The notes under the pieces: generated by a model
Told to the model about the DNA's origin: nothing
Database searches by the model: none
The model's input: the letters and a program-made list of their open reading frames with translations, nothing else
Shown: positions 41,841 through 51,896 of the stretch, in pieces
Layout of the letters: each line of letters opens with the position of its first letter
How positions within the stretch are numbered: position 1 is the stretch's first letter
Program-made: the position numbers and the translations under genes
NCBI GenBank assembly: GCA_036389295.1
Contig: DASVQB010000060.1
Location: 62,001-126,000, forward strand
Source of the DNA: AC-37 sp036389295
Lineage (GTDB): Bacteria > Actinomycetota > Thermoleophilia > Solirubrobacterales > Thermoleophilaceae
Length of the DNA stretch: 64,000 nt
Reading direction: 5' to 3'

Positions 41841-42815
41841 GTGGGCGACGACATGAGAGAGGCGCGTCAGAGGCGGGGTCTCCTGCGCCGGCTCCGCGGC
41901 GAGCGGCCGGTGCACGAAGTCCCCGTTCCCGACCGCGGGATCGACGACTTCGTCCTCATCACGGGCTTCTCGGGAGCCGGCAAGTCGCAGGCGATGGCCG
42001 CGTTCGAGGACTCCGGCTACTTCTGCGTCGACAACCTGCCGCCGGAGATGATCAGCTCGCTCGCCGAGCTGTTCGCGCACGAGGGCAGCAAGGTCGAGCG
42101 CGCGGCCGTCGTGTGCGACGTTCGCGGCGGCGAGTACTTCGAGGGGATCGTGCGGGTGCTCGACGAGCTCGACGCCCGCGGCCTGCGCCACCGCGTCCTG
42201 TTCCTCGACGCCTCGCCGGACGTCCTGATGCACCGCTTCAAGGAGACCCGCCGCCGCCACCCGCTCGCCGGCGGCGGGCAGGTCACCGCGGCGATCCGGG
42301 AGGAGCGCCGCCTGCTCGAGCCGCTCCGCGGCCGTGCCGACGTGGTGATCGACACCACCGACCTGTCGGCCTCGCGGCTGCGCAAGATCGTGGTCGACAA
42401 GATGCTCCCGCAGGCCACCCGCGGGCGGCTCGCGGTCGAGATCCAGACCTTCGGGTTCAAGCACGGCGCCCCCGGCGAGGCCGACCTGCTGTTCGACGTC
42501 CGCTTCCTGCCGAACCCGCACTACGAGGAGCAGCTGCGCGACCTGACCGGCCGCGACGAGGCCGTCATCCGCTACGTCGAGGACTCCGACGGCGTTCAGG
42601 AGTTCTACGCCGCGCTCGTGCCGCTGCTCGACTACCTGCTGCCCGCGTACGCGCGCGAGGGCAAGGCGCACCTCACGATCGGGATCGGCTGCACGGGCGG
42701 GCGCCACCGGTCGGTGGTGATCGGGGACCGGCTCGCCCGCGAGTTCGCCGAGCGCGGCGACTACCTGGTCGACGTGGTCCACCGCGACATCGACAAGCCG
42801 CCGCGGCGGCCCTGA
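41841..42815 (+). CDS. rapZ: RapZ/YvcJ-family nucleotide-binding protein
   Basis: 324 residues. P-loop GFSGAGKSQAMAAFEDSGYF, then CVDNLPPEMI and the C-terminal GIGCTGGRHRSVVIGDRL. In E. coli RapZ delivers GlmZ for decay to control GlmS, while in Gram-positives YvcJ is a GTPase of less clear role in competence and wall-sugar signalling. It follows uvrC by seven bases, the conserved actinobacterial order. yvcK and whiA, which usually follow it, are missing here. Confidence 0.95.
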   Translation: MGDDMREARQRRGLLRRLRGERPVHEVPVPDRGIDDFVLITGFSGAGKSQAMAAFEDSGYFCVDNLPPEMISSLAELFAHEGSKVERAAVVCDVRGGEYFEGIVRVLDELDARGLRHRVLFLDASPDVLMHRFKETRRRHPLAGGGQVTAAIREERRLLEPLRGRADVVIDTTDLSASRLRKIVVDKMLPQATRGRLAVEIQTFGFKHGAPGEADLLFDVRFLPNPHYEEQLRDLTGRDEAVIRYVEDSDGVQEFYAALVPLLDYLLPAYAREGKAHLTIGIGCTGGRHRSVVIGDRLAREFAERGDYLVDVVHRDIDKPPRRP

Positions 42816-42863
42816 GGGTCGCGCGAGCCGCGCCGGCCCCGAGGCCCGCGGGCGCCCCGTTGA

Positions 42864-42895
42864 TAGGCTGGCCGCACCGGGGCCGCGTGGCCCCG
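42864..42895 (+). promoter_or_regulatory. gapA promoter -10 box and 5' UTR hairpin
   Basis: TAGGCT at 42864-42869 is a plausible -10 box within TTGATAGGCT. The leader then has a perfect 7-bp stem CGGGGCC-GCGT-GGCCCCG at 42878-42895, and AAAGGA about nine bases before the ATG. The hairpin may protect or attenuate the glycolytic transcript. Confidence 0.5.
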
Positions 42896-42919
42896 TCGGC
42901 GTGAGAAAGGACTGAGTGG

Positions 42920-43924
42920 ATGGCGTTGAAGGCCGGCATCAACGGCTTCGGGCGCATCGGCAGGAACGTTTGGCGCGCGGCCCACGCGAGCGGCGCGGAC
43001 GTCGAGTGGGTCGGCGTCAACGACATCACGGACACGCGGACCCTGGCCCACCTCCTGAAGTACGACTCGATCCTCGGTCCGCTCGACGCGGAGGTCGAGG
43101 CGACCGACACGGGCATCTCGATCGATGGCACCGAGCTGCGGGTCTTCTCCGAGCGCGACCCGGCCGCGCTGCCGTGGCGCGACACCGGCGCGGAGGTCGT
43201 GATCGAGTCGACCGGCCTCTTCACCGACCGCGAGAACGCCTCGAAGCACCTCGAGGCCGGCGCCCGCAAGGTGATCGTCTCCGCCCCCGCCAAGGAGCCG
43301 GACGTGACCGTCGCGCTCGGCGTGAACTTCGACGACGTGTACGACCGCGACCGGCACCACGTCATCTCGAACGCGTCGTGCACGACCAACTGCCTGGCGC
43401 CGGTCGCGAAGGTGCTGCACGACGCGGTCGGGATCGAGCAGGGCGCGATGACGACGATCCACGCCTACACGGCGGACCAGAACCTCCAGGACCTGCCGCA
43501 CAAGGACCTGCGCCGGGCGCGCGCCGCGGCGATCAACCTGGTGCCGACCTCGACGGGCGCCGCGAAGGCGATCGGCCTCGTGATCCCCGAGCTCGAGGGC
43601 AGGCTCAACGGCATCGCGGTCCGCGCGCCGATCCCCACGGGCTCGGTGGTCGACCTGGTGTTCACCGCCGGTCGCGAGACCACGGTCGAGGAGGTCAACC
43701 GGGCGGTCGCCGAGCGCGCGGACACCGGGCCGCTCAAGGGGATCCTCTCCTACAACGAGGACCCGATCGTCTCGACGGACATCGTCGGCTCGCCGTACTC
43801 CGCCATCTTCGACGCCCCGCTCACGATGGTGCTCGGCGGCAACCTCGTGAAGGTCGTCGCCTGGTACGACAACGAGTGGGGCTACTCGAACCGCCTGGTC
43901 GAGCTGGTCCAGCGCGTCCTCTAG
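42920..43924 (+). CDS. gapA: Glyceraldehyde-3-phosphate dehydrogenase
   Basis: 334 residues. NAD-binding INGFGRIGRNVWRA, the catalytic Cys in NASCTTNCLAPVAKV near residue 155, and WYDNEWGYSNRLVELV at the end. It oxidises glyceraldehyde 3-phosphate to 1,3-bisphosphoglycerate with phosphate and NAD+ in the cytoplasm. D at the end of strand 2 is not seen clearly, so cofactor preference is left open. It starts a gap-pgk-tpi-gpmI operon preceded by its own promoter and hairpin. Confidence 0.98.
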   Translation: MALKAGINGFGRIGRNVWRAAHASGADVEWVGVNDITDTRTLAHLLKYDSILGPLDAEVEATDTGISIDGTELRVFSERDPAALPWRDTGAEVVIESTGLFTDRENASKHLEAGARKVIVSAPAKEPDVTVALGVNFDDVYDRDRHHVISNASCTTNCLAPVAKVLHDAVGIEQGAMTTIHAYTADQNLQDLPHKDLRRARAAAINLVPTSTGAAKAIGLVIPELEGRLNGIAVRAPIPTGSVVDLVFTAGRETTVEEVNRAVAERADTGPLKGILSYNEDPIVSTDIVGSPYSAIFDAPLTMVLGGNLVKVVAWYDNEWGYSNRLVELVQRVL

Positions 43925-43940
43925 GAGGGGGCGGGCTCGG

Positions 43941-45131
43941 GTGGCGGCCTTCGCGAAGAGAACGCTGCGCGACCTGAGGATCGAGGCGGGGCAGACCGTC
44001 CTCGTGCGGGCCGACCTGAACGTGCCGCTCGCCGGCGGCGAGGTCGCCGACGACACGCGGATCCGGGCCGCCCTGCCGGCCGTCGACCTGCTGCGCGAGC
44101 GCGACGCGCGGCTCGTCCTGTGCTCGCACCTCGGCCGGCCGAAGGGGCGCGACCCGGCGACGTCGCTCGCGCCCGTGTCGAGGCGGCTCGGCGAGCTGCT
44201 CGGCGAGCGCGTCTACCAGGCGCCCGAGGTGGTGGGGCCGGAGGTGCGGCGCGGCGTCTCGCGGCTCGAGCTCGGCGAGCTCCTGCTGCTCGAGAACACG
44301 CGCTGGGAGCCGGGTGAGACCGCCAACGACCGCACGCTCGCCGAGGAGCTCGCCGACCTGGCCGACCTCTACGTGAACGACGCGTTCGGCGCCGCGCACC
44401 GCGCGCACGCCACGACGGTCGGCGTCACGGAGTTCCTGCCGTCGGCCGCCGGGCCGCTCCTGGAGCGCGAGGTCAAGACGCTCAGCGAGATCGTCGAGAG
44501 CCCGGACCGGCCGCTCGTGGTCGTCCTCGGCGGCGCGAAGGTCAGCGACAAGGTCGGCCTGATCGACCGCTTCCTGGAGCTGGCGGACGTGCTCCTGGTC
44601 GGCGGCGCGATGTGCTTCAGCTTCTTCCGCGCGCAGGGGAAGGACACCGGCGACTCGCTGGTCGAGGACGCGGGGGTCGAGCTCGCCCGCCGCGCGCTGC
44701 TCGCGGCCGACGGGGCGCGCTGCCGGCTGGTCCTGCCCACCGACCTCGTGCTGGGCGACCGCTTCGACGCCGGTGCGGAGGTCCGCGAGACCGCCGAGAC
44801 CTCGGTCCCGCAGGGCTGGATGGGGCTGGACATAGGCCGCGAGACGCGCGCGGTGTACGCGGACGAGGTCGCGAAGGCCGGCACGGTGTTCTGGAACGGG
44901 CCGATGGGCGCGTTCGAGCTGGAGCCGTTCGCCGCCGGGACGCGGGCGGTCGCCGAGGCGGTCGCGGCCGCGCCGGGGAAGACCGTGGTCGGCGGCGGCG
45001 ACTCCGCCGCGGCGCTCGTGAGCTTCGGCCTGGCCGGCTCCGTCACCCACCTGTCCACGGGCGGCGGCGCGTCGCTCGAGCTGCTCGAGGGCAAGCCCCT
45101 CCCCGGAGTGGAGGCCCTGGACGATGCCTGA
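43941..45131 (+). CDS. pgk: Phosphoglycerate kinase
   Basis: 396 residues. VLVRADLNVPL, CSHLGRPKG, LLLLENTRWEPGE, VVLGGAKVSDKVGLI, FWNGPMGAFE and VGGGDSAAAL are the substrate and ATP-binding blocks of PGK. It makes ATP from 1,3-bisphosphoglycerate. GTG start 16 bases after gapA with GGAGGGGGCGGG as a strong ribosome site. It overlaps tpiA by eight bases. Confidence 0.98.
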   Translation: MAAFAKRTLRDLRIEAGQTVLVRADLNVPLAGGEVADDTRIRAALPAVDLLRERDARLVLCSHLGRPKGRDPATSLAPVSRRLGELLGERVYQAPEVVGPEVRRGVSRLELGELLLLENTRWEPGETANDRTLAEELADLADLYVNDAFGAAHRAHATTVGVTEFLPSAAGPLLEREVKTLSEIVESPDRPLVVVLGGAKVSDKVGLIDRFLELADVLLVGGAMCFSFFRAQGKDTGDSLVEDAGVELARRALLAADGARCRLVLPTDLVLGDRFDAGAEVRETAETSVPQGWMGLDIGRETRAVYADEVAKAGTVFWNGPMGAFELEPFAAGTRAVAEAVAAAPGKTVVGGGDSAAALVSFGLAGSVTHLSTGGGASLELLEGKPLPGVEALDDA

Positions 45132-45885
45132 GGCCCGCATCCCGTACGTGGCGGGGAACTGGAAGATGCACAAGACGGTCGCGGACGCCGAGCAGTACGT
45201 CGGCAAGCTGCTCGGCCAGCTCGGCGTCGGGCGGGTGGAGGTGGGGCTGTGCGTCCCGTTCACAGCGCTCGCCGCGACGCGCCGGGCGGTCGGCGACTCG
45301 GGGGTCAAGGTCGCCGCGCAGAACATGCACCAGGCCGCGGAGGGCGCCTTCACCGGCGAGGTCTCGGCGGCGATGCTCGTGGAGCTCGGCGTCGACGGCG
45401 TGGTGCTCGGCCACTCCGAGCGGCGGCGCGACTTCGGCGAGACCGACCGCGCGCTCCAGGAGAAGGTGCCGGCGGCGCTCGCGGCCGGGCTCGAGCCGAT
45501 CCTGTGCGTGGGCGAGCTGGAGGAGGAGCGCGAGGCCGGCGAGACCCAGCGGAAGCTTCGCCACCAGGTCCAGGAGGCGCTCGAGCGGGTGGCGGACGAG
45601 CGGCTCGCCGAGGTCGTGATCGCCTACGAGCCGATCTGGGCGATCGGGACCGGCCGGACGGCCACGCCCGAGCAGGCGCAGGAGGCGATCGCGTTCATCC
45701 GCGCGCTGGTGGGCGACCGGTCGAAGGAAGCCGCGGCCGGCGTGCGGATCCTCTACGGCGGCAGCGTGAACGCGGAGAACGCGCCGGAGATCATGGCGCA
45801 GCCGGACGTCGACGGCGCGCTCGTCGGCGGCGCGAGCCTCGACCCGGCGGAGCTCGCCCGGATCGCGGCCGTAGCGGCGCGATGA
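45124..45885 (+). CDS. tpiA: Triosephosphate isomerase
   Basis: 253 residues. GNWKMHKTV (catalytic Lys), VVLGHSERRRDFGE (catalytic His), VIAYEPIWAIGTGRTA (catalytic Glu and loop 6) and LYGGSVNAEN. It interconverts DHAP and glyceraldehyde 3-phosphate. ATG start lies inside the end of pgk. Its stop overlaps a 19-residue ORF that leads directly to gpmI. Confidence 0.98.
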   Translation: MPEARIPYVAGNWKMHKTVADAEQYVGKLLGQLGVGRVEVGLCVPFTALAATRRAVGDSGVKVAAQNMHQAAEGAFTGEVSAAMLVELGVDGVVLGHSERRRDFGETDRALQEKVPAALAAGLEPILCVGELEEEREAGETQRKLRHQVQEALERVADERLAEVVIAYEPIWAIGTGRTATPEQAQEAIAFIRALVGDRSKEAAAGVRILYGGSVNAENAPEIMAQPDVDGALVGGASLDPAELARIAAVAAR

Positions 45886-45941
45886 GCATGGCCGCCGGGA
45901 CGGCGCCTCCGCGCGGGGCCGGGCCCCCGGCCCGCGCATGA
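45882..45941 (+). CDS. 19-residue coupling mini-ORF between tpiA and gpmI
   Basis: An ATG overlapping the tpiA stop (ATGA at 45882-45885) opens MSMAAGTAPPRGAGPPARA, whose stop overlaps the gpmI ATG (ATGA at 45938-45941). A ribosome could thus pass from tpiA to gpmI by two successive reinitiations. Whether the peptide has a role is unknown; no strong ribosome-binding site is visible before gpmI. Confidence 0.4.
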   Translation: MSMAAGTAPPRGAGPPARA

Positions 45942-47482
45942 CGCTCCCCGCCGGGCCCGGGCCGCCCCCGGTCCCCTCGGTCTGCCTCGTGATCCTCGAC
46001 GGCTGGGGGCTCGCGCCGCCCGGGCCCGGCAACGCCGTCGAGCTGGCGGACACGCCCGTGTTCGACGAGCTGTGGCGTGCCTGCCGCCACACCCAGCTGA
46101 CCGCCTGCGGCCGGGCGGTCGGGCTGCCCGACGGCCAGATGGGCAACTCCGAGGTCGGCCACCTCAACCTCGGCGCGGGCGCGGTCGTCCGCCAGGACCT
46201 GACCCGGATCGACGACGCGATCGCCGACGGCTCGCTCGCCGAGAACCGCGCGCTCCTCGACGCCTGCGCGGCGGGTCGCGAGGCTGGGCGGCTCCACCTG
46301 CTGGGGCTCGTCTCGACGGGCGGCGTCCACTCCGGCTTCGAGCACCTGCGCGCGTGCGTCGAGCTGGCCGCCGCGCAGGGCGTGCCGGACCTCGTGCTCC
46401 ACGCGTTCACCGACGGCCGCGACACGCTGCCCGACGCGGGCGCCGGCTACGTAGAGGAGGCCGAGGGCTGGCTGGCGGCCTGCGGCGGGCGGGTGGCGAG
46501 CGTGTGCGGCCGCTACTACGCCATGGACCGCGACCGCCGCTGGGACCGTACGAAGCTCGCCTACGACGCGATCGTCCACGGCCGGGGCGCCGTCGAGCCG
46601 GCGGTAAGCGGGGTCGAGGCCGTGCGGGCGGCGTACGCGCGCGGCGAGACCGACGAGTTCGTGAAGCCGACCGTGGTGGGGGAGGAGGGGCGCGTCCGCG
46701 ACGACGACGCGGTCCTGTTCCTCAACTTCCGGCCCGACCGGGCGCGCCAGATGACGCGCGCCCTGGGCGAGCCCGGGTTCGACGAGCTCGACCGCGGCGA
46801 GGCGCCGCGCGTGCGGCTCACGACCATGACCGAGTACCAGGAGGGGTGGGACTACCCGGCGGCGTTCCCGCCGGAGCGGCCCGCGACGACCTTGGCGGCC
46901 ACCCTCGCCGACGCGGGGGTCGAGCAGCTCCACGTGGCCGAGACCGAGAAGTACGCGCACGTGACGTACTTCTTCAACGGCGGGGAGGAGCAGCCGTACG
47001 GGGGCGAGGAGCGCTGCCTCGTGGACTCGCCGCGCGACGTGCCGACCTACGACCACAAGCCCGAGATGTCCGCCCGGGCGGCCGCGGCCGCGTTCGCCGA
47101 GCGCTGGCGGAGCGGCCGCTTCGGCTTCGGGATCGTCAACTTCGCGAACCCCGACATGGTCGGCCACACAGGCTCGATCCCGGCGGCGATCGCCGCGGTC
47201 GAGACCACCGACTCGTGCCTGGGCGAGGTGGTCCGGGCGGTCCACGAGACCGGCGGAGCCTGCATCGTCACCGCCGACCACGGAAACGCCGACGACATGC
47301 TCGAGCCCGACGGGGGCCCGAACACGGCGCACTCGCTGAACCCGGTCCCGCTGGTCGTGACGGCGGACGCCGGCGACCTCCGCCCGGGCGGCATCCTGGC
47401 CGACGTGGCGCCGACGGTGCTGGACCTCCTGGGCCGCGAGCGGCCGGAGGGGATGACGGGCCGCTCGCTGCTGGGGGATTGA
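45938..47482 (+). CDS. gpmI: 2,3-bisphosphoglycerate-independent phosphoglycerate mutase
   Basis: 514 residues. The alkaline phosphatase-fold metal ligands are in VILDGWGL, DGQMGNSEVGHLNLGAG (catalytic Ser and metal sites), HAFTDGRDTLP, NPDMVGHTG and TADHGNADDM. It converts 3- to 2-phosphoglycerate using two Mn ions. This is usually absent from the actinobacterial gap-pgk-tpi operon, where dPGM (gpmA) lies elsewhere. ATG overlaps the preceding mini-ORF stop. Confidence 0.97.
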   Translation: MTLPAGPGPPPVPSVCLVILDGWGLAPPGPGNAVELADTPVFDELWRACRHTQLTACGRAVGLPDGQMGNSEVGHLNLGAGAVVRQDLTRIDDAIADGSLAENRALLDACAAGREAGRLHLLGLVSTGGVHSGFEHLRACVELAAAQGVPDLVLHAFTDGRDTLPDAGAGYVEEAEGWLAACGGRVASVCGRYYAMDRDRRWDRTKLAYDAIVHGRGAVEPAVSGVEAVRAAYARGETDEFVKPTVVGEEGRVRDDDAVLFLNFRPDRARQMTRALGEPGFDELDRGEAPRVRLTTMTEYQEGWDYPAAFPPERPATTLAATLADAGVEQLHVAETEKYAHVTYFFNGGEEQPYGGEERCLVDSPRDVPTYDHKPEMSARAAAAAFAERWRSGRFGFGIVNFANPDMVGHTGSIPAAIAAVETTDSCLGEVVRAVHETGGACIVTADHGNADDMLEPDGGPNTAHSLNPVPLVVTADAGDLRPGGILADVAPTVLDLLGRERPEGMTGRSLLGD

Positions 47483-47550
47483 GGCGCCTCCGAACCGAGA
47501 CACTAAGGGCCGCCGGACTCCCTCATCGCGCTACCTGTCGCCCATAAAAG

Positions 47551-47579
47551 TTGACAGGTACCAACTGAGGTTTTATACT
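47551..47579 (+). promoter_or_regulatory. hsp20 promoter with overlapping inverted repeat
   Basis: TTGACA (47551-47556) and TATACT (47574-47579) are spaced by exactly 17 bases, a near-consensus sigma-70 promoter unlike most others in the window. AGTTG-N8-CAACT (from 47549 to 47566) overlaps the -35 box and is a likely operator; it does not match the HAIR element of HspR. Confidence 0.75.
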
Positions 47580-47622
47580 GCCGCCAACACACGAGAAGCC
47601 AGACCATCCAGGGAGGTGACTC

Positions 47623-48093
47623 ATGGCTCTCCTGATGAAGCCCGAGCCGTTCTCGGGCGAGATCAACCGCCTCTTCAACACCCTCTTCGAGGAGGGCCAG
47701 GCCCAGCGGTGGGTTCCCGCGATGGACCTGGTCGAGGCCGACGACCACTTCGTCCTGAAGGCCGACCTTCCGGGGCTCGGCGAGGACGACGTCTCGATCG
47801 AGATCCGCGACAACGCGCTCACCATCTCCGGCGAGCGCAAGTCCGAGTACGAGAAGCGCGAGCGCGGCTGGTACCGGGTCGAGCGCGCGACCGGGCGGTT
47901 CAGCCGGTCGCTGTCCCTGCCCGACGGCGTGGACGCGGACTCCGTGTCCGCGGAGTTCGACCGGGGCGTGCTCGAGGTCAGGATCCCGAAGCCCGAGGCG
48001 CGCAAGCCGCGCCGCGTGCAGATCGGGGCGAAGCAGAACGGCAACGGCCGCCCTACGCAGCTCGAGGGCACCGCGACCGATCGCGCCACCTGA
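47623..48093 (+). CDS. hsp20: Small heat-shock protein, Hsp20/alpha-crystallin family
   Basis: 156 residues. The alpha-crystallin domain reads ADLPGLGEDDVSIEIRDNAL through SGERK and GVLEVRIPKPEARKP (the conserved G-V-L and IxI-like ending). It holds unfolded proteins for refolding without ATP. GGGAGGTGAC precedes the ATG by five bases. A near-consensus promoter with an overlapping inverted repeat lies 44 bases upstream, so induction by stress is likely. Confidence 0.95.
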   Translation: MALLMKPEPFSGEINRLFNTLFEEGQAQRWVPAMDLVEADDHFVLKADLPGLGEDDVSIEIRDNALTISGERKSEYEKRERGWYRVERATGRFSRSLSLPDGVDADSVSAEFDRGVLEVRIPKPEARKPRRVQIGAKQNGNGRPTQLEGTATDRAT

Positions 48094-48191
48094 CGGCGCG
48101 GGTCCGCGAGGCCCTCGGGGCCGGGCGCGGGGCCGCCGCCCGCAATCGGGACGCTTGAAGGGGTGAGGGGCCGCGCGGTTACGCTCCGGGC

Positions 48192-49388
48192 GTGACCGCC
48201 GGCCCCCTCGAGATCGTCGCCCGCTCGGGCTCGGCCCGGGCGGGTGTCCTGCGTCTGGCCCACGGCGAGGTGCGCACGCCCGCCTTCGTGCCGCTCGCCT
48301 CCACGGCCACGGTCAGGTCGCTGCACGCGTCCGAGGTCGCCGAGCTCGGCTACGACATGGTGCTCGGCAACACCTTCCACCTGTTCCTCGAGCCAGGCCA
48401 CGAGCTGATCGAGCGGATGGGGGGCCTGCACGAGTTCATGGCCTGGCGGCGCCCGATCGTCACGGACTCCGGCGGGTTCCAGGTGTTCTCGCTCGGCCAC
48501 GGGTCGGTGGCCGAGGAGATCAAGCGGCGCCGCGGGGACCGCGAGGGGAGGGTCCTCTCGATCGAGGAGGAGGGCGTGCGCTTCCGCTCCTACGTCGACG
48601 GCGCCGAGCGCTTCATGGGGCCCGAGACCTCGATGGAGGTCCAGGCCGCCCTCGGCTCCGACGTCGCGCTCGCCTTCGACGAGTGCACCCCGTTCCACGT
48701 CGACCGCGACTACACGGCCCGCGCCGCCGAGCGCACGCACCGCTGGCTCGACCGCTGCCTCTCGTGGCGCCGGGAGCACGCGCCGCCCGGGCAGCTCTTC
48801 ATGGGGATCGTCCAGGGCGGCGTCCACGAGGACCTGCGCGCCGAGTCGGCCGAGCGCGTCGCGGGCAGCGAGGTGGACGGCGTCGCGGTCGGCGGCTCGC
48901 TCGGGCAGGAGAAGGCCCAGATGCGCGAGGTCGTCCGCTGGTCGCTGCGCCCAGTGCCGGACGGCGTCCCCCGCCATCTCCTCGGCATCGGCGACGTCGA
49001 CGACCTGCTCGACGGCGTCGCGGCGGGGATCGACACCTTCGACTGCGCCACGCCGACCCGCCTCGCCCGCCACGGCACCGCGCTGGTCCCCGACCCGGAC
49101 GGCCGCTGGCGGCTCGACCTCGCGAAGTCGCGCCACCGCGAGAGCCGCGAGCCGATCGCCGACGGCTGCCCGTGCCCGGCCTGCCGCGAGCACACCCGCG
49201 GCTACCTGCACCACCTCGTTCGCACCCACGAGCTGACCGGCGCCCGCCTGCTAACCCTCCACAACCTCACGTTCGTGAAGGCGCTGATGGACGGGATCCG
49301 CGGCTCGATCGCCGCCGGCACGTTCGACGACTACTCGGCGAGCGTGCTCCGGGGCGAGGCGCCCTACGGCGACTCGGCCACCTCGTAG
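48192..49388 (+). CDS. tgt: Queuine/preQ1 tRNA-ribosyltransferase
   Basis: 398 residues. SGGFQVFSLGHG, FDECTPFHV with the nucleophile-region Asp, GIVQGGVHEDLRAESAERV, and the zinc site CPCPACREHTRGYLHHL. It exchanges guanine at position 34 of GUN-anticodon tRNAs for preQ1. Starts at a GTG. Its end overlaps the convergent cyclase gene by 25 bases. Confidence 0.96.
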   Translation: MTAGPLEIVARSGSARAGVLRLAHGEVRTPAFVPLASTATVRSLHASEVAELGYDMVLGNTFHLFLEPGHELIERMGGLHEFMAWRRPIVTDSGGFQVFSLGHGSVAEEIKRRRGDREGRVLSIEEEGVRFRSYVDGAERFMGPETSMEVQAALGSDVALAFDECTPFHVDRDYTARAAERTHRWLDRCLSWRREHAPPGQLFMGIVQGGVHEDLRAESAERVAGSEVDGVAVGGSLGQEKAQMREVVRWSLRPVPDGVPRHLLGIGDVDDLLDGVAAGIDTFDCATPTRLARHGTALVPDPDGRWRLDLAKSRHRESREPIADGCPCPACREHTRGYLHHLVRTHELTGARLLTLHNLTFVKALMDGIRGSIAAGTFDDYSASVLRGEAPYGDSATS

Positions 49389-50704
49389 AGCCGCCAGGCG
49401 CCCGGCACGCCCTTCAGCTCGTGCTCGCCGCGGTCGGCGAACTCGATGCCCGACCCGACGACCAGGTCCTTCACCGTCCCCGAGACGAGCACCTCGCCCG
49501 GCCCGGCCCGGCTCGCCACGCGGGCGCCGATGTGGACGGCCATCCCGCCGACGTCGTCGCCGATCACCTCGCACTCGCCGGTGTGGAGGCCGGCGCGGAC
49601 CTCGATCCCGAGCCGCCGGACCTCCTCGGCGATCGAGGCGGCGCAGCGGACGCCGCGGGCGGGCCCGTCGAAGGTCGCGAGGAACCCGTCGCCGACGGTC
49701 TTCACCTCGCGGCCCTGGAAGCGCGCCAGCTGGCGCCTCGTCAGCTCGTTGTGGCGCTCGAGCAGGTCCCGCCAGCGAGCGTCGCCGAGCGCCGCGGCGC
49801 GCTCGGTCGAGCCGACGATGTCCGTGAACATCACCGTCGAGAGCACGCGGTCGGGCTCGCGCTCGCGGCGGTGGCCCGTGAAGAACTCCTCGATCTCGCA
49901 GACGACCGCCTCGGCGTCGCCGGACGAGACCATGATGTCCTCGCCGGGCAGCGTCACGTGGCGGGCGCCGGGCACGTGCTCCGCGACGTACTCGGCGTGG
50001 CCCCTGTCGTAGAACTGGGTCTCGGGGCGCGAGACCACGAGCGTCGGCACCCGCACCTGCGGGAGGATGTCGCGCACGTCGGTCTCGTTGTGCAGCTCCA
50101 TCAGCATCCGGACCCGCGACGGCGCCGCGGTGAGGCGCTCGAGCTTCGCGAACCACTCCATGAAGTCGGGATCGGTCGCGAGGTTCGGCGCGATCGGCGG
50201 GCCCCGCGAGCCCTCGCCCCAGCTCGCGACCGTCGGCTCGATGATCTGGCGCCGGCGCTCCTCCGGCCAGAGGCCGTACGGATAGCCCTCGGCGCGGGTC
50301 GAGCGGGCGAACGGGCAGTAGAGGGCGAGCGACGACACCCGGTCCGGGTGCGTGCCGGCGAACAGGGTGGCCATCGCGGTGCCCTCGAGCTGCGCGAACA
50401 CCGCCGCGCGCTCGACCCCCGCGGCGTCCATCACGGCGATCACGTCGTCGATCTGGTCCTCGAGCGCGTACTGGGGCGCGAGCGGCACGTCCGACATGCC
50501 GGTGCCGCGCCGGTCGAACGCGATCACCCGGGCGAACTCGGAGAGCCGCTCGAAGAAGCGGGCGATCGGCCGGTACGCCCAGGCGTGCTCGATCGCCCCG
50601 ATGAACGTCGGCACGTAGACGAGGTCGATCGGCCCCGAGCCCACCACCTGGTAGGCGATGTGGAGGTCGCCGCTTCGCGCGTAGCGGGTCTTCGGGGCGG
50701 GCAC
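49364..50704 (-). CDS. Alpha/beta hydrolase fused to class III adenylate/guanylate cyclase
   Basis: 446 residues. Residues 1-270 are an alpha/beta hydrolase: nucleophile region FAQLEGTAM, which has Glu in place of the usual Ser of GxSxG, so activity is doubtful. Residues about 285-440 are a class III cyclase: FTDIVGSTERAAALGDARW, REVKTVGDGFLATFD and VRAGLHTGECEVIGDDVGGM, with metal-binding aspartates in TDIVGS and GDGFL. It makes cAMP or cGMP, perhaps tuned by a ligand of the hydrolase domain. GTG start four bases after the kinase stop, at the end of a signalling operon. Confidence 0.88.
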   Translation of the reverse strand: MPAPKTRYARSGDLHIAYQVVGSGPIDLVYVPTFIGAIEHAWAYRPIARFFERLSEFARVIAFDRRGTGMSDVPLAPQYALEDQIDDVIAVMDAAGVERAAVFAQLEGTAMATLFAGTHPDRVSSLALYCPFARSTRAEGYPYGLWPEERRRQIIEPTVASWGEGSRGPPIAPNLATDPDFMEWFAKLERLTAAPSRVRMLMELHNETDVRDILPQVRVPTLVVSRPETQFYDRGHAEYVAEHVPGARHVTLPGEDIMVSSGDAEAVVCEIEEFFTGHRREREPDRVLSTVMFTDIVGSTERAAALGDARWRDLLERHNELTRRQLARFQGREVKTVGDGFLATFDGPARGVRCAASIAEEVRRLGIEVRAGLHTGECEVIGDDVGGMAVHIGARVASRAGPGEVLVSGTVKDLVVGSGIEFADRGEHELKGVPGAWRLYEVAESP

Positions 50705-50708
50705 GCGA

Positions 50709-51895
<1,187 letters not shown>

Positions 51896-51896
<1 letters not shown>

